Source: Clostridia bacterium (GTDB lineage Bacteria > Bacillota > Clostridia > Peptostreptococcales > Anaerovoracaceae). Taken from it: 64,000 nucleotides of DNA. Positions 1 through 6,987 of the stretch are shown here, in pieces. Made by a program: the position numbers and the translations under genes. Every line of letters begins with the position of its first letter. The stretch's first letter is position 1. The notes beneath the pieces were generated by a model that was not told the DNA's origin, searched no databases, and was given only the letters and a program-made list of their open reading frames with translations. The stretch is taken from NCBI GenBank assembly GCA_902363595.1, contig CABJAP010000001.1, forward strand, positions 248,001 to 312,000, written 5' to 3'.

Positions 1-1
1 C

Positions 2-430
2 GTCATTTATATGCTGTATTATTCGATTACCTATGTATCGAGTTATTACGCCAGCTATGGAATGTCCATATCGGAAGGAATTAAAGATGTAATTCAATAT
101 GTGGCTTCCAGTACAGGAAACTATCTGGGATTTGCCATATTGTTTTTTGCAGCTGCCGTTATTTTAAAAAAGGTGGATGCTCTTTCACCAAAACCGGAAG
201 TGGCTCAACAGCAGATTGAGCTGGAGAATACCTTTAAAGAGCAGCTGACAGGAGCTGTACCAAAGGAAGAAGCACTGGAAACCGAAGAGGAACCGCAGCA
301 AGACGCGGAGCTTGAAACCCCGGAAGGAGAAATGGAGGCTGAAGCGCTGGAGGAAGCAGCGGGCGAACCGGAAACACAAGAGGAAGGCGATTCGGTAGAA
401 CTTCAAGAGGGAGAGAAAAAAGAAAGCTAG
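2..430 (+). CDS. C-terminal part of a membrane protein with an acidic tail (5' end outside window)
   Basis: The reading frame is open back to the first base of the window, and the ATG at 11 has no Shine-Dalgarno in view, so this is probably the end of a longer gene. The visible part has a polar/aromatic stretch (YYSITYVSSYYASYG), a hydrophobic membrane segment (YLGFAILFFAAAVILKK), and then about 85 residues rich in Glu, Ala and Pro that end in a Lys-Glu-rich tip. Such a tail would be cytoplasmic and disordered. A terminator follows 24 bases after the stop. I do not recognise the family. Confidence 0.6.
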   Translation, partial: VIYMLYYSITYVSSYYASYGMSISEGIKDVIQYVASSTGNYLGFAILFFAAAVILKKVDALSPKPEVAQQQIELENTFKEQLTGAVPKEEALETEEEPQQDAELETPEGEMEAEALEEAAGEPETQEEGDSVELQEGEKKES

Positions 431-453
431 GAGATAAATAAAAAAGTCAGGAC

Positions 454-493
454 ATCCTCGTGCCTCTTAGCAGGCTGCGGGGATTCTTTTATC
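454..493 (+). terminator. Rho-independent terminator after the first membrane protein gene
   Basis: Arms 454-465 and 472-484 pair (ATCCTCGTGCCT with AGGCTGCGGGGAT, one bulged base and a few G-U pairs) around a six-base loop, followed by the T-rich tract TTCTTTT. Confidence 0.75.
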
Positions 494-529
494 TTTTGCC
501 AATATCTTTTCTCAGCGAGAGATTTGCCT

Positions 530-558
530 TTGACACCCGCTGTAAAATCCCTTACACT
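530..558 (+). promoter_or_regulatory. Sigma-A type promoter for the acetamidase/formamidase gene
   Basis: TTGACA at 530-535, a 17-base spacer, and TACACT at 553-558. The -35 is a perfect consensus. It lies about 75 bases before the start at 636 and after the preceding terminator. Confidence 0.65.
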
Positions 559-635
559 ATTACATAGGACAATTTATATATGTTTTCGCATTTAAAGAAA
601 AAATAGGATCTTTTGTATATCGAAGGAGGAAAACG

Positions 636-1529
636 ATGCTTCATTTGAAAAGCGACAAAACCATCTATCAGTTTTCTGATCAGAACGAACCAGTTATGAC
701 GGTTTCTCCAGGCGCGACCATCCTGATCGAAACGATGGACTGTTTCGCCAACCAATTGAGAAGCCCGGAAGACAAGATGGAAACGCTGGATTGGGACCGG
801 ACTAATCCGGCAACTGGACCGATCTATGTTCAAGGCGCCCAGCCAGGAGATACCCTTAAGGTCACCATCGATAAGATCGAGCTCAATGAGAAAGGCACAT
901 CCGTGTGCGGTGAAGGCATGGGTATTTTGGGCCATCTGCTCAAAGACAGCCATACCCGTGTAATCCCAGTCTCCGACGGCCAGGCACATTTTGCTCCAGG
1001 GATCGATATTCCTCTCAACCCCATGATCGGCGTAATTGGAGTGGCCCCGGAATCAGGAAAATCGATCAATGCGGGAACGCCTGGACATCATGGAGGAAAT
1101 ATGGACAATAAAATGGTGACAGAAGGAGCGACCATTTACTTCCCTGTGGCGGTCGACGGCGCGCTCTTTGCCATGGGAGACCTCCATGCGGCTATGGGCG
1201 ATGGGGAGATCGGCGTTTCCGGACTGGAAATACCGGCGGAAGTCACTGTTACGCTGGAATTAATCAAAGAAAAAGCACAGACAGAGCCTGTGCTGGAAGA
1301 TCGGGATTATTGGTCAGTGATCGTTTCTAGAGAATCCTTGGATCAGGCGGCTTCGGACGCGACGGAAACCATGTTTCTGTTCCTGAAAGAGCGAGTGGAT
1401 ATGAGCGATCCGGACCTGACCATATTAATGAGTCTGGCCGGACAGCTTCAATTCTGCCAGGTGGTAGATCCGCTGAAAACGGTTCGCTTTGTGATACCCA
1501 AGGGCTACTTGGGGCAGATCGAATTTTAA
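636..1529 (+). CDS. Acetamidase/formamidase family protein
   Basis: This 297-residue protein belongs to the FmdA_AmdA family, which hydrolyses formamide or other short amides to ammonia and the acid in the cytoplasm. Family signatures are visible: the central GTPGHHGGNMD, the following FPVAVDGALFAMGDLHAAMGDGE block, and the N-terminal CFANQLRSPED region. The length suits the short bacterial members. The ATG has a strong AAGGAGGA ribosome site 6-13 bases upstream and its own promoter. The downstream SGNH hydrolase is convergent, one base after the stop. The exact substrate cannot be read from sequence. Family call is secure. Confidence 0.93.
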   Translation: MLHLKSDKTIYQFSDQNEPVMTVSPGATILIETMDCFANQLRSPEDKMETLDWDRTNPATGPIYVQGAQPGDTLKVTIDKIELNEKGTSVCGEGMGILGHLLKDSHTRVIPVSDGQAHFAPGIDIPLNPMIGVIGVAPESGKSINAGTPGHHGGNMDNKMVTEGATIYFPVAVDGALFAMGDLHAAMGDGEIGVSGLEIPAEVTVTLELIKEKAQTEPVLEDRDYWSVIVSRESLDQAASDATETMFLFLKERVDMSDPDLTILMSLAGQLQFCQVVDPLKTVRFVIPKGYLGQIEF

Positions 1530-1530
1530 G

Positions 1531-2106
1531 CTAAAAACTGTAGAGCGCCTTGAGCACAATATCAGCGATTTGTTCATGACCTTCAGAGGTAAGATGAATG
1601 CCATCGATATAAAAGTCCTTTCCTGGATTGCGGGAGAGGACTTTTTCAAATTCTCCGTAAAAATCCACATGAAACAGATCGAAGGCGTTTGCAAAGGAAA
1701 GCAGCCAATTTCGTAAAGCTAAATAACGGTCTTTTACCAGGTCGAAGTCCGTTAGCTCCGGCCAGCCGGCTCTTGCTGCATCCGGATCAAAAGGGGGAGC
1801 CGTGCAGACAACCGGGATCATATTATTGTGGAACGCCTGATGAACCATGGCAAAGTAATTGGCCTGGGGTACTGTTTCCGAAACGCCGGAGATCAGATCG
1901 TTGAAACCTCCTGTGATGAACAGGTAGTTGGGCTTTTCATGTACGGCATCGGAACAGAAGCGGGCCAGCATTCCGCCGGTGGTATCACCACTGATGCCCT
2001 TATTGATAAAGGTGCTGCAGGGTGTGTTCAAAAGATATACCCAGTTTTCGTCCCGGTTGACGCCGAATCCCTGGGTAAAACTGTCGCCTAAACAAACGGT
2101 ACGCAT
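1531..2106 (-). CDS. SGNH/GDSL-type esterase or lipase
   Basis: A 191-residue cytoplasmic serine hydrolase of the SGNH superfamily. Block I is GDSFTQG with nucleophile Ser9; block III is the GGFND segment; block V is DGIHLT with the Asp168/His171 pair near the C terminus. There is no signal peptide. Members cleave acyl or acetyl esters of lipids, carbohydrates or thioesters; the substrate is not predictable here. It ends nine bases before the AEC transporter gene region on the same strand and is probably cotranscribed with it, the AEC gene being upstream. Confidence 0.9.
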   Translation of the reverse strand: MRTVCLGDSFTQGFGVNRDENWVYLLNTPCSTFINKGISGDTTGGMLARFCSDAVHEKPNYLFITGGFNDLISGVSETVPQANYFAMVHQAFHNNMIPVVCTAPPFDPDAARAGWPELTDFDLVKDRYLALRNWLLSFANAFDLFHVDFYGEFEKVLSRNPGKDFYIDGIHLTSEGHEQIADIVLKALYSF

Positions 2107-2115
2107 AAAAACCTC

Positions 2116-3042
2116 CTAAAGTAAAATACTTGCATAAACGGGTATGGTGATCAGGCTGACCAGAGTGGACAAGCTGACCAGGTTGGATGCATATTCGCCT
2201 TCCACATCATAAAATTGTGCCAGAATGGCCGTCTGAGCGTGGCAGGGAAGGGAAGCGCACAATATAAATACATGAAGCGGCAGACCGCTGATGCCAGCCA
2301 AGGTGAAAGCGCCCCAGGCCAGCAGAGGACTGATGATAAACTTACCAACCAGAATCAGCAGCTGATCGATGGTGATCTTAGCCATGCCCTTGGACAAAGA
2401 GAGCGCCAGATTGGCCCCGATTACCAGCAGGGAAAGTGGTACGCACAGATCCCCCAGATAGGAGAGGGCCGTTTCAAAAATAACCGGCAGCTTCAGCTCA
2501 AATCCGGCCAGCAGGCAGCCGATCATCACGCCAATCAGGCCGGGGCTGAAAATACGCCGAACGGAAAACGCCTTGAGGCTGGTCTGGTCCGAAGCCTGTG
2601 AAAGGGTCCAGGCCCCCAGGCTCCAGAAAAGCACAATCGTAACCAAATAAAAGGTGAATAAATAAGGCAGTCCGTCATGTCCAAAGATGATATTGATAAT
2701 AGGCAGCCCGATAAACATGGAATTGTTGAAGGTAAAGGTAGTGTCAAAGACGGCTTTCTTCTTTTGGGGCAGGTTCATCAGACTCGAAAGCACTCTGCCC
2801 AGAAGATGCAAGAACAGCAAGCATGCTGTGATGATCAGCAGGTTGATCACGGATGAAGCCAGCATCTGAGGCGTAAACCGGTTTTCAATGCTGACTACGG
2901 CCAGGGCCGGCGCTGCAATTTGAACAACGACCGTCGAAAACACTTGATTGGTATTATCCGGCCACTTCTTTGTCTTTGTAAAATAAAAGCCTACTCCCAG
3001 CAAAAGAAATACTACCAGGACGCTTATGATTCCATTTATCAA
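2116..3042 (-). CDS. AEC (auxin efflux carrier) family transporter
   Basis: A 308-residue integral membrane protein with about ten hydrophobic segments and the AEC/Mem_trans arrangement: five-helix halves, conserved polar residues in FNNSMFIGLPI of the first half and the LPCHAQTAILAQFY motif of the second. Bacterial members carry malate, malonate or other small organic acids. It is transcribed towards the SGNH hydrolase with a nine-base gap. The start ATG at 3042 is preceded by a good GAGAGGT ribosome site. Substrate unknown; the family call is clear. Confidence 0.9.
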   Translation of the reverse strand: MINGIISVLVVFLLLGVGFYFTKTKKWPDNTNQVFSTVVVQIAAPALAVVSIENRFTPQMLASSVINLLIITACLLFLHLLGRVLSSLMNLPQKKKAVFDTTFTFNNSMFIGLPIINIIFGHDGLPYLFTFYLVTIVLFWSLGAWTLSQASDQTSLKAFSVRRIFSPGLIGVMIGCLLAGFELKLPVIFETALSYLGDLCVPLSLLVIGANLALSLSKGMAKITIDQLLILVGKFIISPLLAWGAFTLAGISGLPLHVFILCASLPCHAQTAILAQFYDVEGEYASNLVSLSTLVSLITIPVYASILL

Positions 3043-3125
3043 AACGGTTACCTCTCTTTTTTGGTAAATCCATTATAGCCTTAGTTGGCGCACCAAATCA
3101 AGAGCGGGGAGCAAACATTGTACCA

Positions 3126-3155
3126 TTGACAACGAAGGAAAGTCAGGCGTATAAT
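3126..3155 (+). promoter_or_regulatory. Sigma-A promoter of the thiT riboswitch transcript
   Basis: TTGACA at 3126-3131, an 18-base spacer, and TATAAT at 3150-3155. Both hexamers are perfect consensus, just upstream of the TPP aptamer. Confidence 0.8.
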
Positions 3156-3173
3156 AATAAAAACTTAACAAAA

Positions 3174-3258
3174 TGCTAGGGGAGCTTTGGCTGAGAGGAG
3201 CCGCATGGGCGGCCATACCCTCAAGACCTGATCCGGATAATGCCGGCGCAGGCAAGCA
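3174..3258 (+). ncRNA. TPP (thiamine pyrophosphate) riboswitch
   Basis: A classical THI-box aptamer. GGGGAGC then GCTGAGAGG (3190-3199) form the pyrimidine-sensor arm, a variable stem (GCCGCATGGGCGGC) follows, and ACCC...ACCTGATCCGGATAATGCCGGCG supplies the pyrophosphate-sensor arm. The TGCT/AGCA ends close P1. It lies between a consensus promoter and the thiamine transporter gene, so it should shut the transporter off when TPP is plentiful. See the separate entry for the expression platform. Confidence 0.95.
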
Positions 3259-3269
3259 ATTTATTTCCG

Positions 3270-3340
3270 AAATCGGAAGAAATTTATTTCCGATTTGGAA
3301 CAATTCTCAGTTCCCCTCCTGATGAAAAGGAGGATTTTTT
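3270..3340 (+). promoter_or_regulatory. Riboswitch expression platform: two hairpins, the second covering the thiT ribosome site
   Basis: A perfect 9-bp stem (arms AAATCGGAA at 3270-3278 and TTCCGATTT at 3288-3296) is followed by a 6-bp stem pairing CCTCCT (3315-3320) with AGGAGG (3328-3333). The latter is the Shine-Dalgarno of thiT. Six T residues (3335-3340) run straight into the ATG. The hairpin can hide the ribosome site and, with the T run, could also terminate transcription. Confidence 0.75.
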
Positions 3341-3976
3341 ATGTCATTACAAACATTTTTTGAGTCTGTTTCAGGCCAAGCAGCGGCGATCGCAATTATC
3401 GTTTTATTGTTTGCAGGGATTTTGATTTCCGGCAAAGGGAAAAAACCGGATACCAAAGCGATGGTGGCCTCTGCGCTTTTAGTGGCATTGGCCGTGGTCC
3501 TAAAACAGGTAAAGCTGTTTCCCATGCCTCAGGGCGGCGATGTGTCGGCCTTCGGCATGCTGCCGATCGCTCTGTGCGCCTACTTTTTCGGCGTTCGAAG
3601 GGGTGTGATGGCTGGGATGTGTGTGGGGCTAGTGGATTTGATTTTCAGCCCCTATGTCATTCACCCTGTGCAGCTATTACTGGATTATCCACTGGCTTTT
3701 GGCGCCATCGGCCTTGCCGGTATTCTGCGAAACAAAAAGGGCGGCCTGATCGGAGGATATCTGCTGGGTGTGCTGGGACGTTACATATGCTCCGCGCTTT
3801 CAGGCATTATCTTTTTCGGCGCGTATGTGCCGGAGGGGTTCAATGCGGTAACCTGGTCCTGCTGGTATAATTTCGCCTATCTGGGAGCGGAAGCGGCTAT
3901 CACCGTAGCCTTACTGGCCATACCGCCGTTGAGACGAAGCCTGCAGGGCTTGAAAAAACAGTTCTTGTTAAGCTAA
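3341..3976 (+). CDS. thiT: Energy-coupled thiamine transporter ThiT (ECF S component)
   Basis: A 211-residue membrane protein matching the ThiT/YuaJ S component, which binds thiamine outside the cell and associates with the shared ECF energizing module (not in this window). Six hydrophobic helices are visible after an extra N-terminal segment of about 40 residues. Typical features are the LKQVKLFPMPQGGDVSAFGM region and the ligand-site Trp/Tyr/Asn pattern WSCWYNFAYLGAE near residue 185. Direct control by the upstream TPP riboswitch supports the substrate. The ribosome site GGAGG lies eight bases before the ATG, inside the platform hairpin. Confidence 0.95.
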   Translation: MSLQTFFESVSGQAAAIAIIVLLFAGILISGKGKKPDTKAMVASALLVALAVVLKQVKLFPMPQGGDVSAFGMLPIALCAYFFGVRRGVMAGMCVGLVDLIFSPYVIHPVQLLLDYPLAFGAIGLAGILRNKKGGLIGGYLLGVLGRYICSALSGIIFFGAYVPEGFNAVTWSCWYNFAYLGAEAAITVALLAIPPLRRSLQGLKKQFLLS

Positions 3977-3991
3977 TGAAATTTTGGAAGT

Positions 3992-4033
3992 AAAAAAAGT
4001 GTGCATGACGGGAGCATAGCTCCCTATGCACAC
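3992..4033 (-). terminator. Intrinsic terminator (minus strand), outermost of four hairpins
   Basis: Long hairpin 3999-4033: outer arms GTGTGCAT/ATGCACAC, an internal loop, then GGGAGC/GCTCCC around ATA. An A7 run at 3992-3998 becomes a U tract on the minus strand. It could also stop plus-strand transcripts leaving thiT, though less efficiently. Confidence 0.6.
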
Positions 4034-4118
4034 ATGTCGGCCGCAGGGGCCGACGCTTCGCAATGTACTTTCTTTGAAACTCCGTCAATATCGATTGCAT
4101 CGATATTTCCTGCGTTAT

Positions 4119-4147
4119 AAAAAGGCGGGGCTATCGCGCGGCCCCGC
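4119..4147 (-). terminator. Terminator of the amidohydrolase/ECF operon (minus strand)
   Basis: GCGGGGC (4125-4131) pairs with GCCCCGC (4141-4147). On the minus strand the hairpin is followed by a U5 tract, the complement of the A run at 4119-4123. It lies 17 bases past the stop of the amidohydrolase gene. Confidence 0.7.
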
Positions 4148-4163
4148 ATCTCAGAAAGTGTTT

Positions 4164-4901
4164 TTATAGTTTTAATAATTTTTTAGCATTGTTGTAAAAG
4201 ACATCTTTCAGCTGCTTGTCGGAAAGTCCGCTGACAATCGTTCGCTGCATTTCCACGGTAGGATGGTGGAAGGGCGCGTCCAGTCCCCACATAATGCGAC
4301 TGCTTCCGACTTTTTCATAGCCTTCTTTGATCTTGGTATGCATGGGCATCCCGGAGGTTTCCAGATACAGGTTGGAATACTTTTTCGCCATATCGATGGC
4401 CGACTGGACATACATGCCGTTGCCGTGTCCCATATGGATCATGACTATGGGCAGATCGGGATAAAAATCCGCTAGCTGTGCTACGCTCCAGGGCAGGGAA
4501 TAAGGCGGGTGTCCGGTGTGGATCATAAGGGGAATCTCCAGCTCCATAGCCAGCTCAGCGATGGGAAATACGCATTCGTCGTTGGGCAGATAGCTGTGCA
4601 TCAGAGGGTGCAGTTTGATCGCTTTAAAGCCATGGCTTGCAACAGCATCCCTGATTTGTCCCAGAGGATCTGTATCGTTTGGATTTACCCAGGCAGCGCC
4701 GACAAAGCGGTCTTGATACTTGTCCACCGCGTCCAGGCTTTCTTTGATGGGATATGTACAAATAACGGTTTTTTCCACGTTATATTCATCCATTTGCGCA
4801 ATCAGCTCTTCCGGTGTGATTCCAACATCCGACCAGCCACCGAAATATCCGATATGGCTGTGGGCATCGATTTTCTTAAAGCTTTTCATACGTTCTAACA
4901 T
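4164..4901 (-). CDS. Amidohydrolase family protein (metal-dependent TIM-barrel hydrolase)
   Basis: A 245-residue protein of the amidohydrolase_2 type. The N-terminal metal motif is DAHSHIG, followed by KLHPLMH, IHTGHPPYS, MIHMGHG and the late metal aspartate in WGLDAPFHHP, which together define the barrel active site. The ATG at 4901 (MLERM...) is chosen because an AAGGAG ribosome site precedes it and the family begins just before DAHSH. A longer in-frame extension to 5123 reads arginine-rich nonsense that overlaps the next gene. It overlaps the ECF S-component gene by seven bases, so the two are translationally coupled. The substrate is unknown; a vitamin or precursor hydrolysis role is inferred from that pairing. 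Confidence 0.9.
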   Translation of the reverse strand: MLERMKSFKKIDAHSHIGYFGGWSDVGITPEELIAQMDEYNVEKTVICTYPIKESLDAVDKYQDRFVGAAWVNPNDTDPLGQIRDAVASHGFKAIKLHPLMHSYLPNDECVFPIAELAMELEIPLMIHTGHPPYSLPWSVAQLADFYPDLPIVMIHMGHGNGMYVQSAIDMAKKYSNLYLETSGMPMHTKIKEGYEKVGSSRIMWGLDAPFHHPTVEMQRTIVSGLSDKQLKDVFYNNAKKLLKL

Positions 4902-5440
4902 GTTTCTGCTCCTTTTCCGTCCGTGGTGTAAATAAAATGCCTTTTGAGGCTGGTTTTCTGCAGCGCTTCTGTGATTACGAAAGCGATGATAATGCCGGAA
5001 ACTGCCTGGAATGTCAGCCCGGGAACAGCGGCAATGGCAGCAGCTTTCCCAAAGAGCGCGTACCAGAAAATGACGTAACCGATTCCCTGGGTCAATCCGC
5101 CGGTCACGGCTGCCACGATCCACAAGCTTCTTCCTTTCAGCCCAAAGACATGGTGCTTGATCATCGCGCCCATCACCAGAGCCATTAAGACTTTACAAAT
5201 CAGCGTTGGGAGAGCCCAAATCGTGTATCCGCTGACAATATCAGCAATGGCCGCACCCAGCCCGCCGGCCGCGGCGCCCCGCTTGCCGCCCAGCATGAGG
5301 ACGGAAAGGAAGATCATGGAATCTCCGATATGGGCATAACCGAAGGGCCCCGGAAACTTAATAATGAATACGCCGAAGAAGACAATCGCGATGAACAGCG
5401 CTGTCTCGCACAAATTTTTTACTCGTTCTGTTTGTCTCAT
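4895..5440 (-). CDS. ECF transporter S component (ECF-ribofla_trS-like)
   Basis: A 181-residue membrane protein with five to six hydrophobic segments. The sequence GYAHIGDSMIFLSVLMLG followed by the GKRGAAAGGLGAAIADIVSG block is typical of vitamin-specific S components of the ECF-type ribofla_trS family. Its substrate is undetermined; the coupled amidohydrolase and neighbouring thiamine genes make a thiamine-pyrimidine or other vitamin precursor possible, but no TPP aptamer is visible upstream on this strand. The start ATG at 5440 is preceded by TTGGAGG. Confidence 0.85.
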   Translation of the reverse strand: MRQTERVKNLCETALFIAIVFFGVFIIKFPGPFGYAHIGDSMIFLSVLMLGGKRGAAAGGLGAAIADIVSGYTIWALPTLICKVLMALVMGAMIKHHVFGLKGRSLWIVAAVTGGLTQGIGYVIFWYALFGKAAAIAAVPGLTFQAVSGIIIAFVITEALQKTSLKRHFIYTTDGKGAETC

Positions 5441-5621
5441 TTTTTTCCTCCAAGTTCTTTTCTGTTAACAGCATACTACTGGTCTGTATTTATGAAAAGA
5501 GACAAAAATGAGAATTTTTATAAGAACAGATTTGAAAAATAAAAGGGAGGATGGCAGGCCTGAAATCTTCAAATGTCCGCATTTTTGTTTCGTTTGACAA
5601 AATTCGACCTCTGAAAGCTTA

Positions 5622-5662
5622 AAAAAATGCACTAATTTCGACAAAAGCCGCGAAACTAGTGC
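5622..5662 (-). terminator. Terminator after thiamine pyrophosphokinase (minus strand)
   Basis: Arms 5629-5640 (GCACTAATTTCG) and 5651-5662 (CGAAACTAGTGC) form a 12-bp stem with one G-U pair and a ten-base loop. The A7 run at 5622-5628 gives a U7 tract on the minus strand. The remainder of 5441-5739 holds AT-rich sequence with no gene I can support. Confidence 0.85.
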
Positions 5663-5739
5663 AATCCCAGACAACCGTACAGGCCCTCCGTACAATTCCT
5701 TAAATACAGTTTTCAGCTATTCATACAATACAGATGCTG

Positions 5740-6363
5740 CTAATCTTCAGAAAGTACAATTAATAGAGTTCCAGTTTGTACGGATATACGGACCGTGTCT
5801 TCCTGATATTCATTGCTGACCCCCAGGGGGAAGGTTCGGGAGAGCGTATAATCCGTCAAAGGATATTTGGCTCCGGAAATCGTGACGCCTTCACACACAT
5901 CAGACAAGGCGAACAAAGACACATGCTGCCCCTGTTTTTTCGACAATTCAAGACCCCCGTTTTTCAAGACTGTACAGTAATTCTTCTTGTCTTTTATAGC
6001 AATGCGTTCCACCTGATCGACAGCACCGGCCATGAGCTGAATGTTGGCGATTGCGTGGTCGAAACGGCCGCCGATGCCGCCGATGATTAGGATGTCCCGG
6101 TATCCCAGATCGAGAGCGGCTTGGAGACAAAGACCTGTATCCGTGTCATCCTTTTCTGAGGGGAAAGTGACAATTTCCACTCCAGGTTGAATGCGTTCCG
6201 TAAGAGAGTCGAAATCACCCATCAAAAAATTCGGGACAAGACCGGCTTTACTCGCGTGGTTGTAGCCTCCGTCAGCACAGATTACGAATCCCGGCTGCTC
6301 ATTGCTGAGTAGTTGGCGGAGTTCACCTTCTATATAAGAAGTAATAATGATACATTTTTTCAT
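5740..6363 (-). CDS. Thiamine pyrophosphokinase
   Basis: A 207-residue enzyme that transfers pyrophosphate from ATP to thiamine, making TPP. Signature blocks appear in order: CADGGYNHA (about residue 29), MGDFDSL, PSEKDDTDT and GGIGGRFDHAIANI, followed by the C-terminal beta-rich thiamine-binding domain. The length is normal. With ThiT and the TPP riboswitch 2-3 kb away it completes a thiamine salvage route (uptake, then activation). It is monocistronic, with an AT-rich upstream region and a terminator downstream. Confidence 0.95.
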   Translation of the reverse strand: MKKCIIITSYIEGELRQLLSNEQPGFVICADGGYNHASKAGLVPNFLMGDFDSLTERIQPGVEIVTFPSEKDDTDTGLCLQAALDLGYRDILIIGGIGGRFDHAIANIQLMAGAVDQVERIAIKDKKNYCTVLKNGGLELSKKQGQHVSLFALSDVCEGVTISGAKYPLTDYTLSRTFPLGVSNEYQEDTVRISVQTGTLLIVLSED

Positions 6364-6510
6364 AATTGAGATACCCTGATTCTTATTTTAAATAATCTGA
6401 AAATAACGAACAAATTCATTATAGCACAAAACGAAAAAGCTTTTCCAAAAAATAATTGTAAAAACGCAACAAAAATCCTAAAATAAGACAAACTTTTAGC
6501 TATTATCCAC

Positions 6511-6539
6511 TTGAAAAAAGAACGAGATAGGGATATAAT
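6511..6539 (+). promoter_or_regulatory. Sigma-A promoter of the NifU-like gene
   Basis: TTGAAA at 6511-6516, a 17-base spacer, and TATAAT at 6534-6539, about 50 bases before the GTG start. Confidence 0.75.
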
Positions 6540-6589
6540 CAATAAAGCGATATGCGAATTGAAATGACAAAATTCGAGGTGATAAAAAA

Positions 6590-6862
6590 GTGGAAGAACA
6601 AATTCAAAAAGTTCTAAAAGAAAAAGTTGATCCGGTGCTGGCAGCCCATTATGGCGGGGCAAAGCTCACCGGATTTGAGAATAATATCGCAAAAGTGAGA
6701 CTGACGGGGGCATGCGCTTCCTGTCCATCCGCTCAATACACGATTGAAGATGTGGTAAAAAGTATTGTGATGGAAAATTGCGAGGGAGTCGAAGATGTGA
6801 TTCTTGACACATCTGTCAGTGAAGACTTGATCGACATGGCGAAAAAACTTTTGCGGAAATAA
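6590..6862 (+). CDS. NifU C-terminal-domain protein (iron-sulfur scaffold/carrier)
   Basis: A 90-residue stand-alone NifU-like (Nfu) domain. The CASCPSAQ motif (CxxC, about residues 42-45) is the cluster-binding signature; the rest follows the family helix-strand pattern. It starts with GTG at 6590, with GAGGTG as ribosome site nine bases upstream. Such proteins receive [4Fe-4S] clusters and hand them to apo-enzymes. It sits directly upstream of abfD, whose product is a [4Fe-4S] enzyme, which is suggestive but could be chance since each has its own promoter. Confidence 0.92.
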   Translation: MEEQIQKVLKEKVDPVLAAHYGGAKLTGFENNIAKVRLTGACASCPSAQYTIEDVVKSIVMENCEGVEDVILDTSVSEDLIDMAKKLLRK

Positions 6863-6889
6863 TTGGCATGTTAACAAATGCATTTCGGT

Positions 6890-6905
6890 TGGTATAAGAA
6901 TTGCA
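6890..6905 (+). promoter_or_regulatory. Sigma-54 (-24/-12) promoter of abfD
   Basis: TGGTATAAGAATTGCA fits the sigma-54 consensus TGGYAYRN4TTGCW at every defined position, with GG at 6891-6892 and GC at 6903-6904 separated by exactly ten bases. It lies 82 bases before the abfD start. An NtrC-type activator encoded at 39437 is the obvious candidate partner. Confidence 0.85.
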
Positions 6906-6987
6906 TAAGTTATAAACGGTTAATGCTGGGGGACATGCTGGAATTGTCCTGCATGGAACCTAAGAATAAAAAAGGAGTGATTTTATT

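Noticed and set aside
4902..5123. 74-residue N-terminal extension of the amidohydrolase
   Set aside because: Arg/His/Cys-rich and overlapping the ECF S-component gene in another frame; a good ribosome site stands just before the ATG at 4901.
5441..5739. Possible riboswitch upstream of the ECF S component on the minus strand
   Set aside because: I looked for TPP, FMN, HMP-type and cobalamin motifs and found none; only the terminator of the kinase gene and AT-rich sequence are visible.
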